Positions 36,455 to 45,050 of a stretch of 64,000 nt of DNA are shown one piece after another (within the stretch, counting starts at the first letter, position 1; each line of letters starts with the position of its first letter). This DNA is from Crystallibacter permensis (GTDB taxonomy: Bacteria > Actinomycetota > Actinomycetes > Actinomycetales > Micrococcaceae), in NCBI RefSeq assembly GCF_025960875.1, contig NZ_JAODLR010000006.1, forward strand, positions 206,025 through 270,024, in the 5' to 3' direction. The translations under genes were made by a program, and so were the position numbers. Below the pieces are notes generated by a model. The model was not told the origin of the DNA, made no database searches, and worked only from the letters and a program-made list of their open reading frames with translations.

Positions 36455-38170
36455 TTGAACACTGAGAATTCCCTCGTGGACCAGAACAACCTGCTCCATG
36501 CGGAAAACAGCCTTGAAGAAATCGAAGTCGAGGCCAGCCTCGCTTCCGACGAGCGTCCGCATGAGATTCCGCAGCAGACCTTCGCAGACTTCAACGTCCG
36601 CGCCGACATCGTCCGCTCGCTCTTCGACGCCGGCATCACGCACCCTTTCCCGATCCAGTCCATGACCCTGCCCGTGGCACTCGACGGCCACGACATCATC
36701 GGCCAGGCGAAGACCGGCACCGGCAAGACCCTGGGCTTCGGCATTCCCGCGCTGCAGCGCGTCGTCGGTCCTGAAGACGACGGCTACGACAAGCTGCCCG
36801 TCCCCGGCGCCCCGCAGGCGCTCGTCATCGTTCCGACCCGCGAGCTTGCCGTGCAGGTGGCCAAGGACCTCACCACCGCTTCGCGCTACCGCAACGCGCG
36901 CATCGCCACCATCTATGGCGGCCGTGCCTACGAGCCGCAGACCGAGATGCTGGCCAAGGGCGTCGAAGTGGTTGTCGGAACGCCGGGCCGTTTGATCGAC
37001 CTGCACCGGCAGAAGCACCTGAACCTGAAGAACGTGCGCATCGTGATCCTCGACGAGGCGGATGAAATGCTGGACCTGGGCTTCTTGCCCGATGTCGAAA
37101 CGCTGATCGCCGCCACCCCTGCCATCCGGCAGACCATGCTCTTCTCCGCCACCATGCCCGGCCCCGTTGTCGCCATGGCGCGCCGCTACATGACGCAGCC
37201 GACGCACATCCGCGCCGCGGACCCGGACGACGAGGGCATCACCAAGAAGGACATTCGCCAGGTCATCTACCGTGCGCACAACCTGGACAAGACCGAGGTT
37301 GTCTCCCGGATCCTGCAGTCCCGCGGCCGCGGCCGGACCATCATTTTCACCAAGACCAAGCGCACCGCCGCCAAGGTCTCCGAAGAACTGATTGACCGCG
37401 GATTCGCCGCCGGCGCCATCCACGGCGACCTGGGCCAGGGTGCCCGCGAACAGGCGCTGCGTGCCTTCCGCAGCGACAAGGTAGACGTGCTCGTTGCCAC
37501 CGATGTCGCTGCCCGCGGTATCGACGTCGACGACGTTACCCACGTGATCAACTACCAGTGCCCGGAAGACGAGAAGACCTACTTGCACCGCGTGGGCCGC
37601 ACCGGCCGTGCCGGCAACAAGGGCACCGCGGTCACGTTCGTGGACTGGGACGATGTTCCCCGCTGGGGGCTCATCAACAAGGCCCTGGGCCTGGACCAGC
37701 CGGAGCCGGTGGAAACCTACTCCTCTTCTCCGCACCTGTTCACGGATCTGGACATTCCCGAGGGAACCAAGGGCCGCCTGCCCCGTAACCAGCGCAAGCT
37801 CGCGGGCATCGACGCCGAAGAACTTGAAGACCTCGGCGAAACCGGCAAGAAGCACGGCGGACGTGATTCCGGCCGCCAGGGCGGCCGTGGCTCCGAACGC
37901 GATGGCAGCCGCGGCCGCGGCGAAGGCCGTTCCGAAGGCGGATCCAGTGCGACCGAACCTTCCGACGCAAGCCGCCGGCGCCGTCGTCGTTCGTCCGGAA
38001 CCGAGGAAACTGCCGGCCGTACGGCCACCGAGCGCCCGGCCCAGGCCGAGAACACTACCAAGACCGAGGGTGAAAGTGCCCGTCCGCGCCGCAGCCGCAG
38101 CCGTACCCGGCGGCGCAACGGCGAAGTGGTCAACGCACCGGATGCCGCCGGCGCCGGCAACACGGAATAA
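36455..38170 (+). CDS. DEAD-box RNA helicase with basic disordered tail
   Basis: A 571-aa helicase with all core motifs: Q motif PFPIQSMTLP, Walker A AKTGTGKT, PTRELAVQV, DEAD (LDEADEMLDLGF), SAT (FSATMPG), ARGID and HRVGRTGR. From about residue 455 to the end the protein is Arg/Gly/Ser-rich (GRQGGRGSERDGSRGRGEGR and later RRRRRRSS), a typical RNA-binding tail. The ORF opens with TTG 36455; GTG 36476 is an in-frame alternative and neither has a convincing Shine-Dalgarno. Likely role: ribosome assembly or RNA decay, perhaps with the RNB nuclease upstream. Confidence 0.92.
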   Translation: MNTENSLVDQNNLLHAENSLEEIEVEASLASDERPHEIPQQTFADFNVRADIVRSLFDAGITHPFPIQSMTLPVALDGHDIIGQAKTGTGKTLGFGIPALQRVVGPEDDGYDKLPVPGAPQALVIVPTRELAVQVAKDLTTASRYRNARIATIYGGRAYEPQTEMLAKGVEVVVGTPGRLIDLHRQKHLNLKNVRIVILDEADEMLDLGFLPDVETLIAATPAIRQTMLFSATMPGPVVAMARRYMTQPTHIRAADPDDEGITKKDIRQVIYRAHNLDKTEVVSRILQSRGRGRTIIFTKTKRTAAKVSEELIDRGFAAGAIHGDLGQGAREQALRAFRSDKVDVLVATDVAARGIDVDDVTHVINYQCPEDEKTYLHRVGRTGRAGNKGTAVTFVDWDDVPRWGLINKALGLDQPEPVETYSSSPHLFTDLDIPEGTKGRLPRNQRKLAGIDAEELEDLGETGKKHGGRDSGRQGGRGSERDGSRGRGEGRSEGGSSATEPSDASRRRRRRSSGTEETAGRTATERPAQAENTTKTEGESARPRRSRSRTRRRNGEVVNAPDAAGAGNTE

Positions 38171-38208
38171 CCGGCAGCACCGGACGAGAAACGGATACCT
38201 CTTCAGTT

Positions 38209-39114
38209 ATGGCGGAGACTGTCTCCGGGCACGGGCCCGGCTCTTTGTGGTCGCCGGACGGCGGCAATCTGGTGGTGCACGCGGACAACGCGGAGTTCCT
38301 GCCGACGCTGCCGGACGGCGCCTTCACGCTCATCTACGTCGACCCGCCGTTTAACACCGGCCGGTCCCAGCGGCGGCAGCAGCTGTCCATGGTCCGCAGC
38401 GCCGACGGCGAGGGCGACCGGGTGGGATTCCAGGGCCGCTCCTACCAGACCATCAAGGGCATGCTCTCCAGCTACGATGATGCGTTCGATGACTACTGGT
38501 CCTTCCTTGAGCCCAGGCTGGCCGAGGCGTGGCGGCTGCTCGCCGACGACGGCACGCTGTATTTGCACCTGGACTACCGCGAGGTGCACTACGCCAAGGT
38601 GCTGCTGGATGCCCTTTTCGGCCGCGAGTCCTTCCTGAACGAAATCATCTGGGCCTACGATTACGGCGGCCGCGCGAAAAACCGCTGGCCGGCCAAGCAC
38701 GACAACATCCTGGTCTACGTGAAGAACCCTCGCACCTACCACTTCGACAATGCCGAGGTGGACCGCGAGCCTTATATGGCCCCGGGTCTGGTCACCGCGG
38801 AGAAGGCTGCCCGAGGCAAACTTCCCACCGACGTCTGGTGGCATACCATCGTCTCGCCCACAGGCAAGGAAAAGACCGGCTACCCCACGCAGAAGCCCGA
38901 GGGCCTGCTCCGGCGCGTTGTCGCCGCCAGCAGCCGCAAGGACGACTGGGTGCTGGACTTCTTTGCCGGTTCGGGCACTCTCGGCGCAGTGGCGGGACAG
39001 CTGGGACGGCGCTTTGTCTGCGTGGACCAGAACCCGCAGGCCATCGAGGTCATGGACAAGCGGCTCTCGCCCCAGGCTTCTGTAGTGCGGCCCGGAACAG
39101 CACCCGCACCTTAG
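38209..39114 (+). CDS. Orphan DNA methyltransferase (N6-A/N4-C, beta-type order)
   Basis: A 301-aa site-specific DNA methyltransferase. The catalytic motif VDPPFNTG lies near residue 44, and the AdoMet motif LDFFAGSGTLGAVAGQLGRRF comes later near 247, preceded by GYPTQKPEGLL. This order is the beta class. The target sequence cannot be read from the protein. There is no restriction endonuclease, specificity subunit or Vsr gene nearby, so it is solitary. It follows the DEAD helicase by 38 bp on the same strand and ends at a strong terminator. Confidence 0.9.
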   Translation: MAETVSGHGPGSLWSPDGGNLVVHADNAEFLPTLPDGAFTLIYVDPPFNTGRSQRRQQLSMVRSADGEGDRVGFQGRSYQTIKGMLSSYDDAFDDYWSFLEPRLAEAWRLLADDGTLYLHLDYREVHYAKVLLDALFGRESFLNEIIWAYDYGGRAKNRWPAKHDNILVYVKNPRTYHFDNAEVDREPYMAPGLVTAEKAARGKLPTDVWWHTIVSPTGKEKTGYPTQKPEGLLRRVVAASSRKDDWVLDFFAGSGTLGAVAGQLGRRFVCVDQNPQAIEVMDKRLSPQASVVRPGTAPAP

Positions 39115-39151
39115 GACCTGAACATTCACCAAGCCTGCGTGCTGCAGGCAT

Positions 39152-39196
39152 AACAAAGGCGGCCGGACAGTTTTGAACTGTCCGGCCGCCTTTGTT
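39152..39196. terminator. Bidirectional terminator after the DNA methyltransferase
   Basis: A 21-bp perfect inverted repeat (arms 39152-39172 and 39176-39196, loop TTG) containing GGCGGCCGGACAGTT. A-rich on one side and T-rich (CCTTTGTT) on the other, it serves convergent transcription from the methyltransferase and from the small transporter gene. Confidence 0.9.
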
Positions 39197-39208
39197 GGCA
39201 GCGGATCG

Positions 39209-39343
39209 CTAAATTATGGAGCGGCCCTCTCTACGGGCCTCGACCCAGTCACGGAAGAATCCCTTGCAGATCATGAACAGGGTTCCGCCGACGATCACCG
39301 GCCACATCAGTACGTAAATGGTCAAAAGCATGGTGCTATCCAT
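39209..39343 (-). CDS. 44-aa transporter small subunit (single membrane helix)
   Basis: A 44-residue protein not usually called by length filters. It starts at ATG 39343 with AAGGAGA six bases upstream and stops at TAG 39209. Residues 4-26 form one hydrophobic helix (MLLTIYVLMWPVIVGGTLFM), followed by an amphipathic, charged tail (CKGFFRDWVEARREGRS). It begins 11 bp after the symporter stop on the same strand and ends just before the terminator. Small one-helix partners of secondary transporters are known (for example MetS with MetP), so it is probably a subunit of the symporter. Confidence 0.8.
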   Translation of the reverse strand: MDSTMLLTIYVLMWPVIVGGTLFMICKGFFRDWVEARREGRSII

Positions 39344-39354
39344 TGGTGTCTCCT

Positions 39355-41055
39355 TTACTTTCCGGTGCCGCTTCCAGCGGTGCCGGCAGCGGTAGCGTCG
39401 AGTTCCGGTTCCGTCTCGGGATCCGTGTCGTAATCGCCGATGCGCTGCTTGATCAGATCGAAGTCGAAGTCCTGCTTGCTGCGCACCGACATGGCGAAGC
39501 AGATCACGGTACTGACGGCGTAGGCCACCAGCGAACCGGTCAGGACCGTGTAATCATGCAGGAAGCCAATGACGAACGGTGCCGCAACCAGCGCGCCAAG
39601 GGCACCGATGATCCTGGCCGCCTTGAGCCCGAAGAAGCCGAAGGACATCAGTCCGAGCACAACGCCGATGCCCACCACGGAGACCACGTCGAAGACGATG
39701 CCGGTGGCGCCGTCCATCGGGAACCACTCGAAGCGGACCGGGATGAAGACGGCCAGTGCAGCCAGCACCGAAACGGTGAACGCCTTGTTGGTGACCTTGC
39801 CCCAGTAGAAGCTGGCGATCACCGGGAAGACCAGCGCGCCCCACAGTGCGCCAACGAAGACCAGCAGGTCGAGAATGTTCATCTGTCCGCTGGCGAAATA
39901 CAGCGCAGCGGCGGTGGCAACGATCATGGTGATGCGTCCGACCATCAGCATGGTCTTCGGATTGGCTTTGCCCTTGGCAATGTTCTGGCCGTAGATGTCC
40001 GCCATCATGATCGAGGACAGCGCGGCCAGATCAGAGTCGGCCGTCGAAGACAGAGCGCCGATGATCATGATCAGGAAGACACCCAGCAGGATCGGCCCCA
40101 GGTAGGTGGAGGCCATCTGCGGAATCAGGTTGTTGGTGTCGCCGCCGGACGGTGAAATGCCCAGGTACAGCGCCATGACGCCGAGCATGCCGATACCGAT
40201 GATGGTGGCACCGTAACCGATCGTCGCGGTGACGAAGGTCTTCTTGATTAGATCCTCACGCACTGCGAAGAGCCGCTGGGCAATGGTCTGGTTGCCGATG
40301 GCGTAGGCCAGCACGGCGGCGATGTACGGCGCACCCTGGTTCAGGAATGCATCCGAGGAGAAGAAGTTGGATTGCTGCGGTGTCAGATTCGCCGCACCCT
40401 GGGCGAACATGTCGGGACCGCCGGCGGAGAAGAAGACCACCGGAATAATTACGACGACGGCGCCCAGCATGGCGACGACCTGGGCAAAGTCCGTCATCAC
40501 GGAAGCCCGGAAGCCGGACCACAGCGTGTAGAGCAGTACGCCGGCGGCAATCACGATGATGCCTTGGGAGAAGCTGAACGGTGACAGCAACGCAATCAGA
40601 GCACCGCCGGCGATGAAGTTCGAGGTGAGGCTGATGAGGCTCCCGACGACGTTCGAACCGGCCAGCATGAGTTGGCTGGAACGACCGTGTCGGGCATGCA
40701 TAACCTCGGCGAGCGTATGGGCTTTTGGCGCTACCTTGCGGATGCGCTTGCCGAAGGGGTAGATGAACAGAATCATCAGCGCGCCCCAAAGGCCGTAGTG
40801 GATCGGCCCCGAAATACCGTAGGTGTAGCCCGATGTTGCCGAGGCGTACATGGAGGACGCCCAGATCCAGGTCGCCGTCATGCTGGCCGCGGAAATACCG
40901 AAGCCGACTTTGTTGCCTGCGGTCATGTAACCGTCTGCGTTTTCCTTCTTTTTCCCGATGAGTGTGGACATCAGGAGTGTGCCGCCGTAAAACAGCACCA
41001 GCAGCAGGATTACTGTCCAACCGCTCAGTTGATAGAACTCCGCCTCAGGCGTCAT
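39355..41055 (-). CDS. Sodium:solute symporter (SSS family)
   Basis: A 566-aa polytopic membrane protein with about 13 hydrophobic segments. The N-terminal half has TWIWASSMYASATSGYTYG and YPFGKRIRKVAPKAHTLAEVMHARHG, typical of the SSS (sodium/solute) family and closest in feel to the urea/DUR3-like branch. The start ATG has GAGGAGAGGAAACG just upstream, a strong ribosome site. It forms a two-gene unit with the 44-aa protein downstream. Substrate not determinable; urea, a purine or an organic acid are all possible. Confidence 0.88.
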   Translation of the reverse strand: MTPEAEFYQLSGWTVILLLVLFYGGTLLMSTLIGKKKENADGYMTAGNKVGFGISAASMTATWIWASSMYASATSGYTYGISGPIHYGLWGALMILFIYPFGKRIRKVAPKAHTLAEVMHARHGRSSQLMLAGSNVVGSLISLTSNFIAGGALIALLSPFSFSQGIIVIAAGVLLYTLWSGFRASVMTDFAQVVAMLGAVVVIIPVVFFSAGGPDMFAQGAANLTPQQSNFFSSDAFLNQGAPYIAAVLAYAIGNQTIAQRLFAVREDLIKKTFVTATIGYGATIIGIGMLGVMALYLGISPSGGDTNNLIPQMASTYLGPILLGVFLIMIIGALSSTADSDLAALSSIMMADIYGQNIAKGKANPKTMLMVGRITMIVATAAALYFASGQMNILDLLVFVGALWGALVFPVIASFYWGKVTNKAFTVSVLAALAVFIPVRFEWFPMDGATGIVFDVVSVVGIGVVLGLMSFGFFGLKAARIIGALGALVAAPFVIGFLHDYTVLTGSLVAYAVSTVICFAMSVRSKQDFDFDLIKQRIGDYDTDPETEPELDATAAGTAGSGTGK

Positions 41056-41419
41056 TCGTTTCCTCTCCTCATGACAGGCTCACCGGGCACCTGCCAGATT
41101 CAACGCGCGCCGGCCGTCAAGGCTCTATTTCCACGTATCGTCCGGCGGTTCCTCGTCAAAAGGCCGCGGACATCTGAATCCGGTGATGGATTCGAGGCGC
41201 GCACTCCCGTCCGGCACGACGCCGGACCCAAAACAAGCTGCATTCGCTGCAGCATACAAAAAGCGGCCGGAATCCCTCCGCGCCGCCAAGGCAGTGGCTG
41301 TTCTTCAGCCGACCACGGGATTATTCATGCTTCCTACTTGTGCATTTCCGGCTCAAAGTCATCGGAACGTTGCTACAAGCAAGCATCGTGCTTTCACGAG
41401 TTTAGCACCATTGCGGCTG
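41056..41419. other. 364-bp intergenic region, PHP gene to symporter
   Basis: No gene seen. It must hold the symporter promoter (minus strand). Small repeats are present: GCTGCA-N5-TGCAGC (41237-41253), TCGTG-CTTT-CACGA (41386-41399) and CGGCTGTCAGCCG (41414-41426), the last overlapping the PHP gene stop. The last two could fold in the PHP mRNA and end it. The AT content rises around 41320-41410. Confidence 0.5.
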
Positions 41420-42289
41420 TCAGCCGTTGTTTGTGTCCCGCTGCGGGAGGTAGGCGGCACTTCCCCTGCCCAGTTCGAGGATCCTTTCGAGCACCCGGAC
41501 AGAGGTCGTATTCTCCCCCAGCCGGTTGGGTTTTCCCGCCCCGTGGTAGTCGCTGGATCCGGTAACCAGCAGCCCGTTTTCGGCGGCGAACCGCCGGAGC
41601 CACGCCTTGCCGTCCTCCGGATTGTCCCGGTGGTCAACCTCCACGCCGTCGAGCCCGGCGTCGATCATTTCGTGGAAGACTTCCTCATCGACAACCCTGC
41701 CGCGGCTGGAGGCCACGGGATGGGCGAAGACGGCCACGCCGCCCGCCTGCTTAATCAGTTCGACGGCGCGTGCGGGTTCCGGCGCGTAGTGCGTCATGTA
41801 ATACCGCGACCGGGACGTCAGAATGTGGGCGAATGCCTCGCTGCGGTCGGAGACTATACCCGCCGCCACCAGAGCATCAGCGATATGCGGACGCCCCACC
41901 GTTGCACCGTGGGCGGTATGGGCGTTGACGTCCGCCCATGAGATCGGATAGTCCTCCGCCAGCAGCTCGACCATCCGTTCCGCCCTTGTCAGCCGTGCGT
42001 CCCGGGCCTTGCCGATTTCCGCCAACAGCCCGGGGTGGGCAGGATCGTGCAGGTAGGCCAGGACGTGCACGCTGATCCCCTGCACCGAGTGGCATGTCAC
42101 TTCCATGCCGGGCACCAGCCCGATGCCGCACTCACGCGCAGCCGCGAAAGCGGGCTCCCAGCCCGCCGTCGAGTCGTGGTCGGTCAGCGCGACTACGTCC
42201 AGACCTGCAGCGGCAGCCGAACGTACGACGTCGGCGGGCGGTTGAGTGCCGTCCGAGACTGTGGAGTGTGCGTGCAGATCGATTCTCAC
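41420..42289 (-). CDS. PHP-domain phosphoesterase (TrpH/RNase AM-like)
   Basis: A 289-aa PHP-domain protein. Metal-binding motifs: DLHAHSTVSDGT at residues 4-15, LTDHDSTAGW, GMEVTCH and the C-terminal GSSDYHGAG. Family members hydrolyse 3',5'-nucleoside bisphosphates or trim RNA 5' ends (E. coli RNase AM, formerly TrpH). Stands alone between the symporter and pepP, divergent from pepP. Confidence 0.88.
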   Translation of the reverse strand: MRIDLHAHSTVSDGTQPPADVVRSAAAAGLDVVALTDHDSTAGWEPAFAAARECGIGLVPGMEVTCHSVQGISVHVLAYLHDPAHPGLLAEIGKARDARLTRAERMVELLAEDYPISWADVNAHTAHGATVGRPHIADALVAAGIVSDRSEAFAHILTSRSRYYMTHYAPEPARAVELIKQAGGVAVFAHPVASSRGRVVDEEVFHEMIDAGLDGVEVDHRDNPEDGKAWLRRFAAENGLLVTGSSDYHGAGKPNRLGENTTSVRVLERILELGRGSAAYLPQRDTNNG

Positions 42290-42371
42290 GCCACTAATCT
42301 ACCGCGCACCGGCACCGGAATGCTGTGCTGGAACGTTTGGCAGGGCTTCGCGCCGGTGAGACGATGGTTCG

Positions 42372-43943
42372 GTGAGTACAGACGTCAATAACAGCGCCCC
42401 CCTGCAGGCTTCCGAAGGGCAGCCGCTCGAAGAGCGCGGAAACAACCGATCGCAGCGCCCGGAATCCGATGCTTTCAAGGACTTCATGGGCAGCAAGTGG
42501 GCACCGAGTACCGCCCAGGCCCCCGCCAAAGCAGAGGTGGCAGCGCATGCCGCGCGCCGCCGTCGCGCCATTTCGGAGAAGTTCCGCGGCGAGCGGTTGG
42601 TCATCCCCGCCGGTCCGCTCAAGGTCCGCTCCAACGACACGGACTACCGGTTCCGCCCGCATTCCGGCTTCGCCCATCTGACCGGCCTCGGGCTGGACCA
42701 TGAGCCCGAAGCCGTCCTGGTTTTGGAACCGACGGCAGAAGGCACGGGCGACGACGGCGGCCACCACCATGCCACGCTTTATTTCCGCCCGCTGTCAGGC
42801 CGGGATACGCCGGAGTTCTACGCCAACGCACGCTACGGTGAATTCTGGATCGGCCCACGGCCCACCCTGCCCGAGCTCAGCCAACTGCTGGACCTTGATA
42901 CCGCGGACCTGAGTGAGCTCGAGGTAGCCATCACCAAGGGCGCCGGAGTGGTCAGCGTCGGCGGCATGCGTATCCGCCTGCTGCGCGAAGTGGACATGAA
43001 CGTGGACGCGCTCGTTGATACTTCCCGCATCAATACGGGTGTGGATCTGGAAGAGTCCGACAAGCTTGACGCCTTGCTGGCCGAAGCCCTGTCCGAACTG
43101 CGCCTGCTCAAGGACGAGTGGGAAATCGAAGAAATCAAAAAGGCCGTAGCCGCCACCATCAATGGGTTCCATGAGGTGGTCAAGGTCCTGCCGCGCGCGA
43201 TCATCCATGACCGGGGCGAGCGCGTGGTCGAAGGTGCGTTCTTCGCCCGCGCCCGCGAAGAGGGCAACGACCTCGGCTACGACACTATTGCCGCCGCCGG
43301 CAACAATGCAACGATCCTGCACTGGATCCGCAACAACGGCCGGGTCAACGCCGGCGATCTGCTGCTGCTGGATGCCGGGGTCGAGGCCGATTCCCTTTAC
43401 ACCGCGGACGTAACCCGCACCCTTCCGGTCAACGGCAGCTTCACTGAGATCCAGCGCAAGATCTACCAGGCTGTGCTGGACGCTGCGGATGCCGGTTTCG
43501 CCGCCGCCCAGCCCGGCGCGAAGTTCCGGGATGTGCACACGGCTGCCGTGACGGTACTGGCCGAGCGGCTGGACGAGTGGGGCGTGCTGCCCGTTCCTTT
43601 GGAAGAGGCTCTCTCGGAACACGGCCAGCATCACCGGCGCTGGATGCCGCACGGAACCAGCCACCACCTGGGTCTGGACGTCCACGACTGCGCGCAGGCC
43701 AAGCGCGAGCTGTACCTGGACGGTATCCTCACGGAAGGCATGGTCTTCACCATCGAACCGGGCCTCTACTTCAAGAACGAAGACCTGGCGGTCCCGGAGG
43801 AATACCGCGGGATCGGTATCCGAATCGAGGATGACATCCTGATGACCGCCGATGGCCCGGTAAACCTCAGCGCAGCCCTGCCGCGCAAGCCGGACGAGGT
43901 CGAGTCCTGGATGGCCGGCATCTACAGCCCCACCGGGGAATAG
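42372..43943 (+). CDS. pepP: Xaa-Pro aminopeptidase (aminopeptidase P)
   Basis: A 523-aa M24 metallopeptidase removing N-terminal residues before proline. The metal-ligand motifs are LLDAGVEADSLYTADVTRT (two Asp), HGTSHHLGLDVHD (His), TIEPGLYF (Glu) and GIRIEDDIL (Glu). The N-terminal 170 residues form the creatinase-like domain. GTG 42372 start. Longer than the E. coli enzyme by about 80 residues, mostly at the N-terminus. Confidence 0.92.
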   Translation: MSTDVNNSAPLQASEGQPLEERGNNRSQRPESDAFKDFMGSKWAPSTAQAPAKAEVAAHAARRRRAISEKFRGERLVIPAGPLKVRSNDTDYRFRPHSGFAHLTGLGLDHEPEAVLVLEPTAEGTGDDGGHHHATLYFRPLSGRDTPEFYANARYGEFWIGPRPTLPELSQLLDLDTADLSELEVAITKGAGVVSVGGMRIRLLREVDMNVDALVDTSRINTGVDLEESDKLDALLAEALSELRLLKDEWEIEEIKKAVAATINGFHEVVKVLPRAIIHDRGERVVEGAFFARAREEGNDLGYDTIAAAGNNATILHWIRNNGRVNAGDLLLLDAGVEADSLYTADVTRTLPVNGSFTEIQRKIYQAVLDAADAGFAAAQPGAKFRDVHTAAVTVLAERLDEWGVLPVPLEEALSEHGQHHRRWMPHGTSHHLGLDVHDCAQAKRELYLDGILTEGMVFTIEPGLYFKNEDLAVPEEYRGIGIRIEDDILMTADGPVNLSAALPRKPDEVESWMAGIYSPTGE

Positions 43944-43961
43944 CCGGACCCAGACGCAGAG

Positions 43962-44002
43962 ACAGTAAGGGACGGATCCGTTGCGGATCCGTCCCTTACT
44001 GT
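43962..44002. terminator. Terminator after pepP (bidirectional)
   Basis: A 19-bp perfect inverted repeat (43962-43980 and 43984-44002, loop TTG) around GGGACGGATCCG, followed by TTTGGTTTT on the plus strand. Lies between the convergent pepP and the stress-protein-like gene. Confidence 0.9.
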
Positions 44003-44031
44003 TTGGTTTTCGCTGAAGGAGGCCGGCAGCC

Positions 44032-44925
44032 TTACTGGCGCGGCTGCTCCGCGGGGCCCTCGGGATTCCGGTCCTGTTTCCGTTCTTCCGGGTTGCCGGA
44101 AGGCTCTCCGCGGTCATCGGGCTGGCCCGGCTCCTGCTCCGGCGTGACCCGGACGCCGTACTGGGGACGGCCGTCCGGCAGATCCGGGAAACGTCCCCGC
44201 ACCGGCGCACCCGCTGTCTCGCCGCCGTTTTCCTCACCGGCACCTGCTGACGGCTGGCTGTCTGGCTGCGGCGGGATGCCTGGCTGTCCGGCCTGGTTCT
44301 GGCCGGGCTGGTTCTGGCCGGGCTGGTTCTGGCCGGGCTGTTCGTACGGATCGCCCCACTGCGCCGGACGGTCCGGCATCGGCGGCTGCTGCTGAGGCTG
44401 CTGCCCGTGACCCGGCCCCTGTGCACCAGGGTGGAAGGCATGGCCGGGCATCGGCAGCTGTGAGGCCAACCGGCGAGCCTCGTGCGCCACCTCGGTGGCG
44501 ACGACGACGTCGTAGCTGGTAGCAACCGTCTGCTGGGTCGAGGTGAAGTCCCGCTTGCCGCGGGTAAACGCATAGCTGACCACGCCGAACAGGATCCAGA
44601 ACGCGGCGCCCATGGCCATCGAGGAGAGCACCAGCATGTAGCTTCCGCCACCGCCGAACAGCATCAGCAGGAGCCCGACGAACAGGCCGAACCATGCACC
44701 CGTTGCCGCGCCGGAGAGCGCCACCTTCGGATAGCTCAGCCGGCCAGTGACGCGTTCCACGGACTTGAGGTCATTGCCTACAATAGACACGTGCTGGACG
44801 GGGAACTCCTGGTCCGCCAGATAGTCCACTACTTTCTGCGCGTCCAGGTAGGTCCGGTAGTTGCCGAGCAGCTCGCCTTGCGGAAGCCCTGGCTTCAGGT
44901 CACGTGATTCGGTACGGCCAAGCAT
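44032..44925 (-). CDS. General stress protein 17M-like membrane protein, repeat tail
   Basis: A protein of about 297 aa. The first 100 residues (from LGNYRTYLDAQKVVDYLAD and VQHVSIVGNDL) match the general stress protein 17M domain. Two hydrophobic helices follow at about 85-125 (TGAWFGLFVGLLLMLFGGGG and LVLSSMAMGAAFWILFGVV). From about 175 on the protein is Pro/Gln/Gly-rich and includes perfect copies of QPGQN. ATG 44925 gives a GAGGG spacing of 7; ATG 44931 and GTG 44949 are alternatives. Divergent from the CBS protein. Confidence 0.72.
   Translation of the reverse strand: MLGRTESRDLKPGLPQGELLGNYRTYLDAQKVVDYLADQEFPVQHVSIVGNDLKSVERVTGRLSYPKVALSGAATGAWFGLFVGLLLMLFGGGGSYMLVLSSMAMGAAFWILFGVVSYAFTRGKRDFTSTQQTVATSYDVVVATEVAHEARRLASQLPMPGHAFHPGAQGPGHGQQPQQQPPMPDRPAQWGDPYEQPGQNQPGQNQPGQNQAGQPGIPPQPDSQPSAGAGEENGGETAGAPVRGRFPDLPDGRPQYGVRVTPEQEPGQPDDRGEPSGNPEERKQDRNPEGPAEQPRQ
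44291..44340. repeat. Short tandem repeat in the stress-protein tail
   Basis: Three nearly perfect 15-bp units of TGGTTCTGGCCGGGC in tandem, encoding QPGQN repeats on the minus strand. The unit is a multiple of three, so copy-number changes would keep the frame. Confidence 0.8.
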
Positions 44926-45050
44926 TGACATACCCTCATTGTCTCCCACATTGTCCCGGCAGTGTGCCCGGTATCGCTTCAGGTGAACGTTTGTGCCCTT
45001 CGGGGCACCCCGGTGCGGCTTGGACGGCGCATACCACGTAGCCTAATGGT

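Noticed and set aside
35642..37855. 737-codon minus-strand open frame
   Set aside because: Antisense to the RNB nuclease and DEAD helicase; no motif, and both sense genes are certain.
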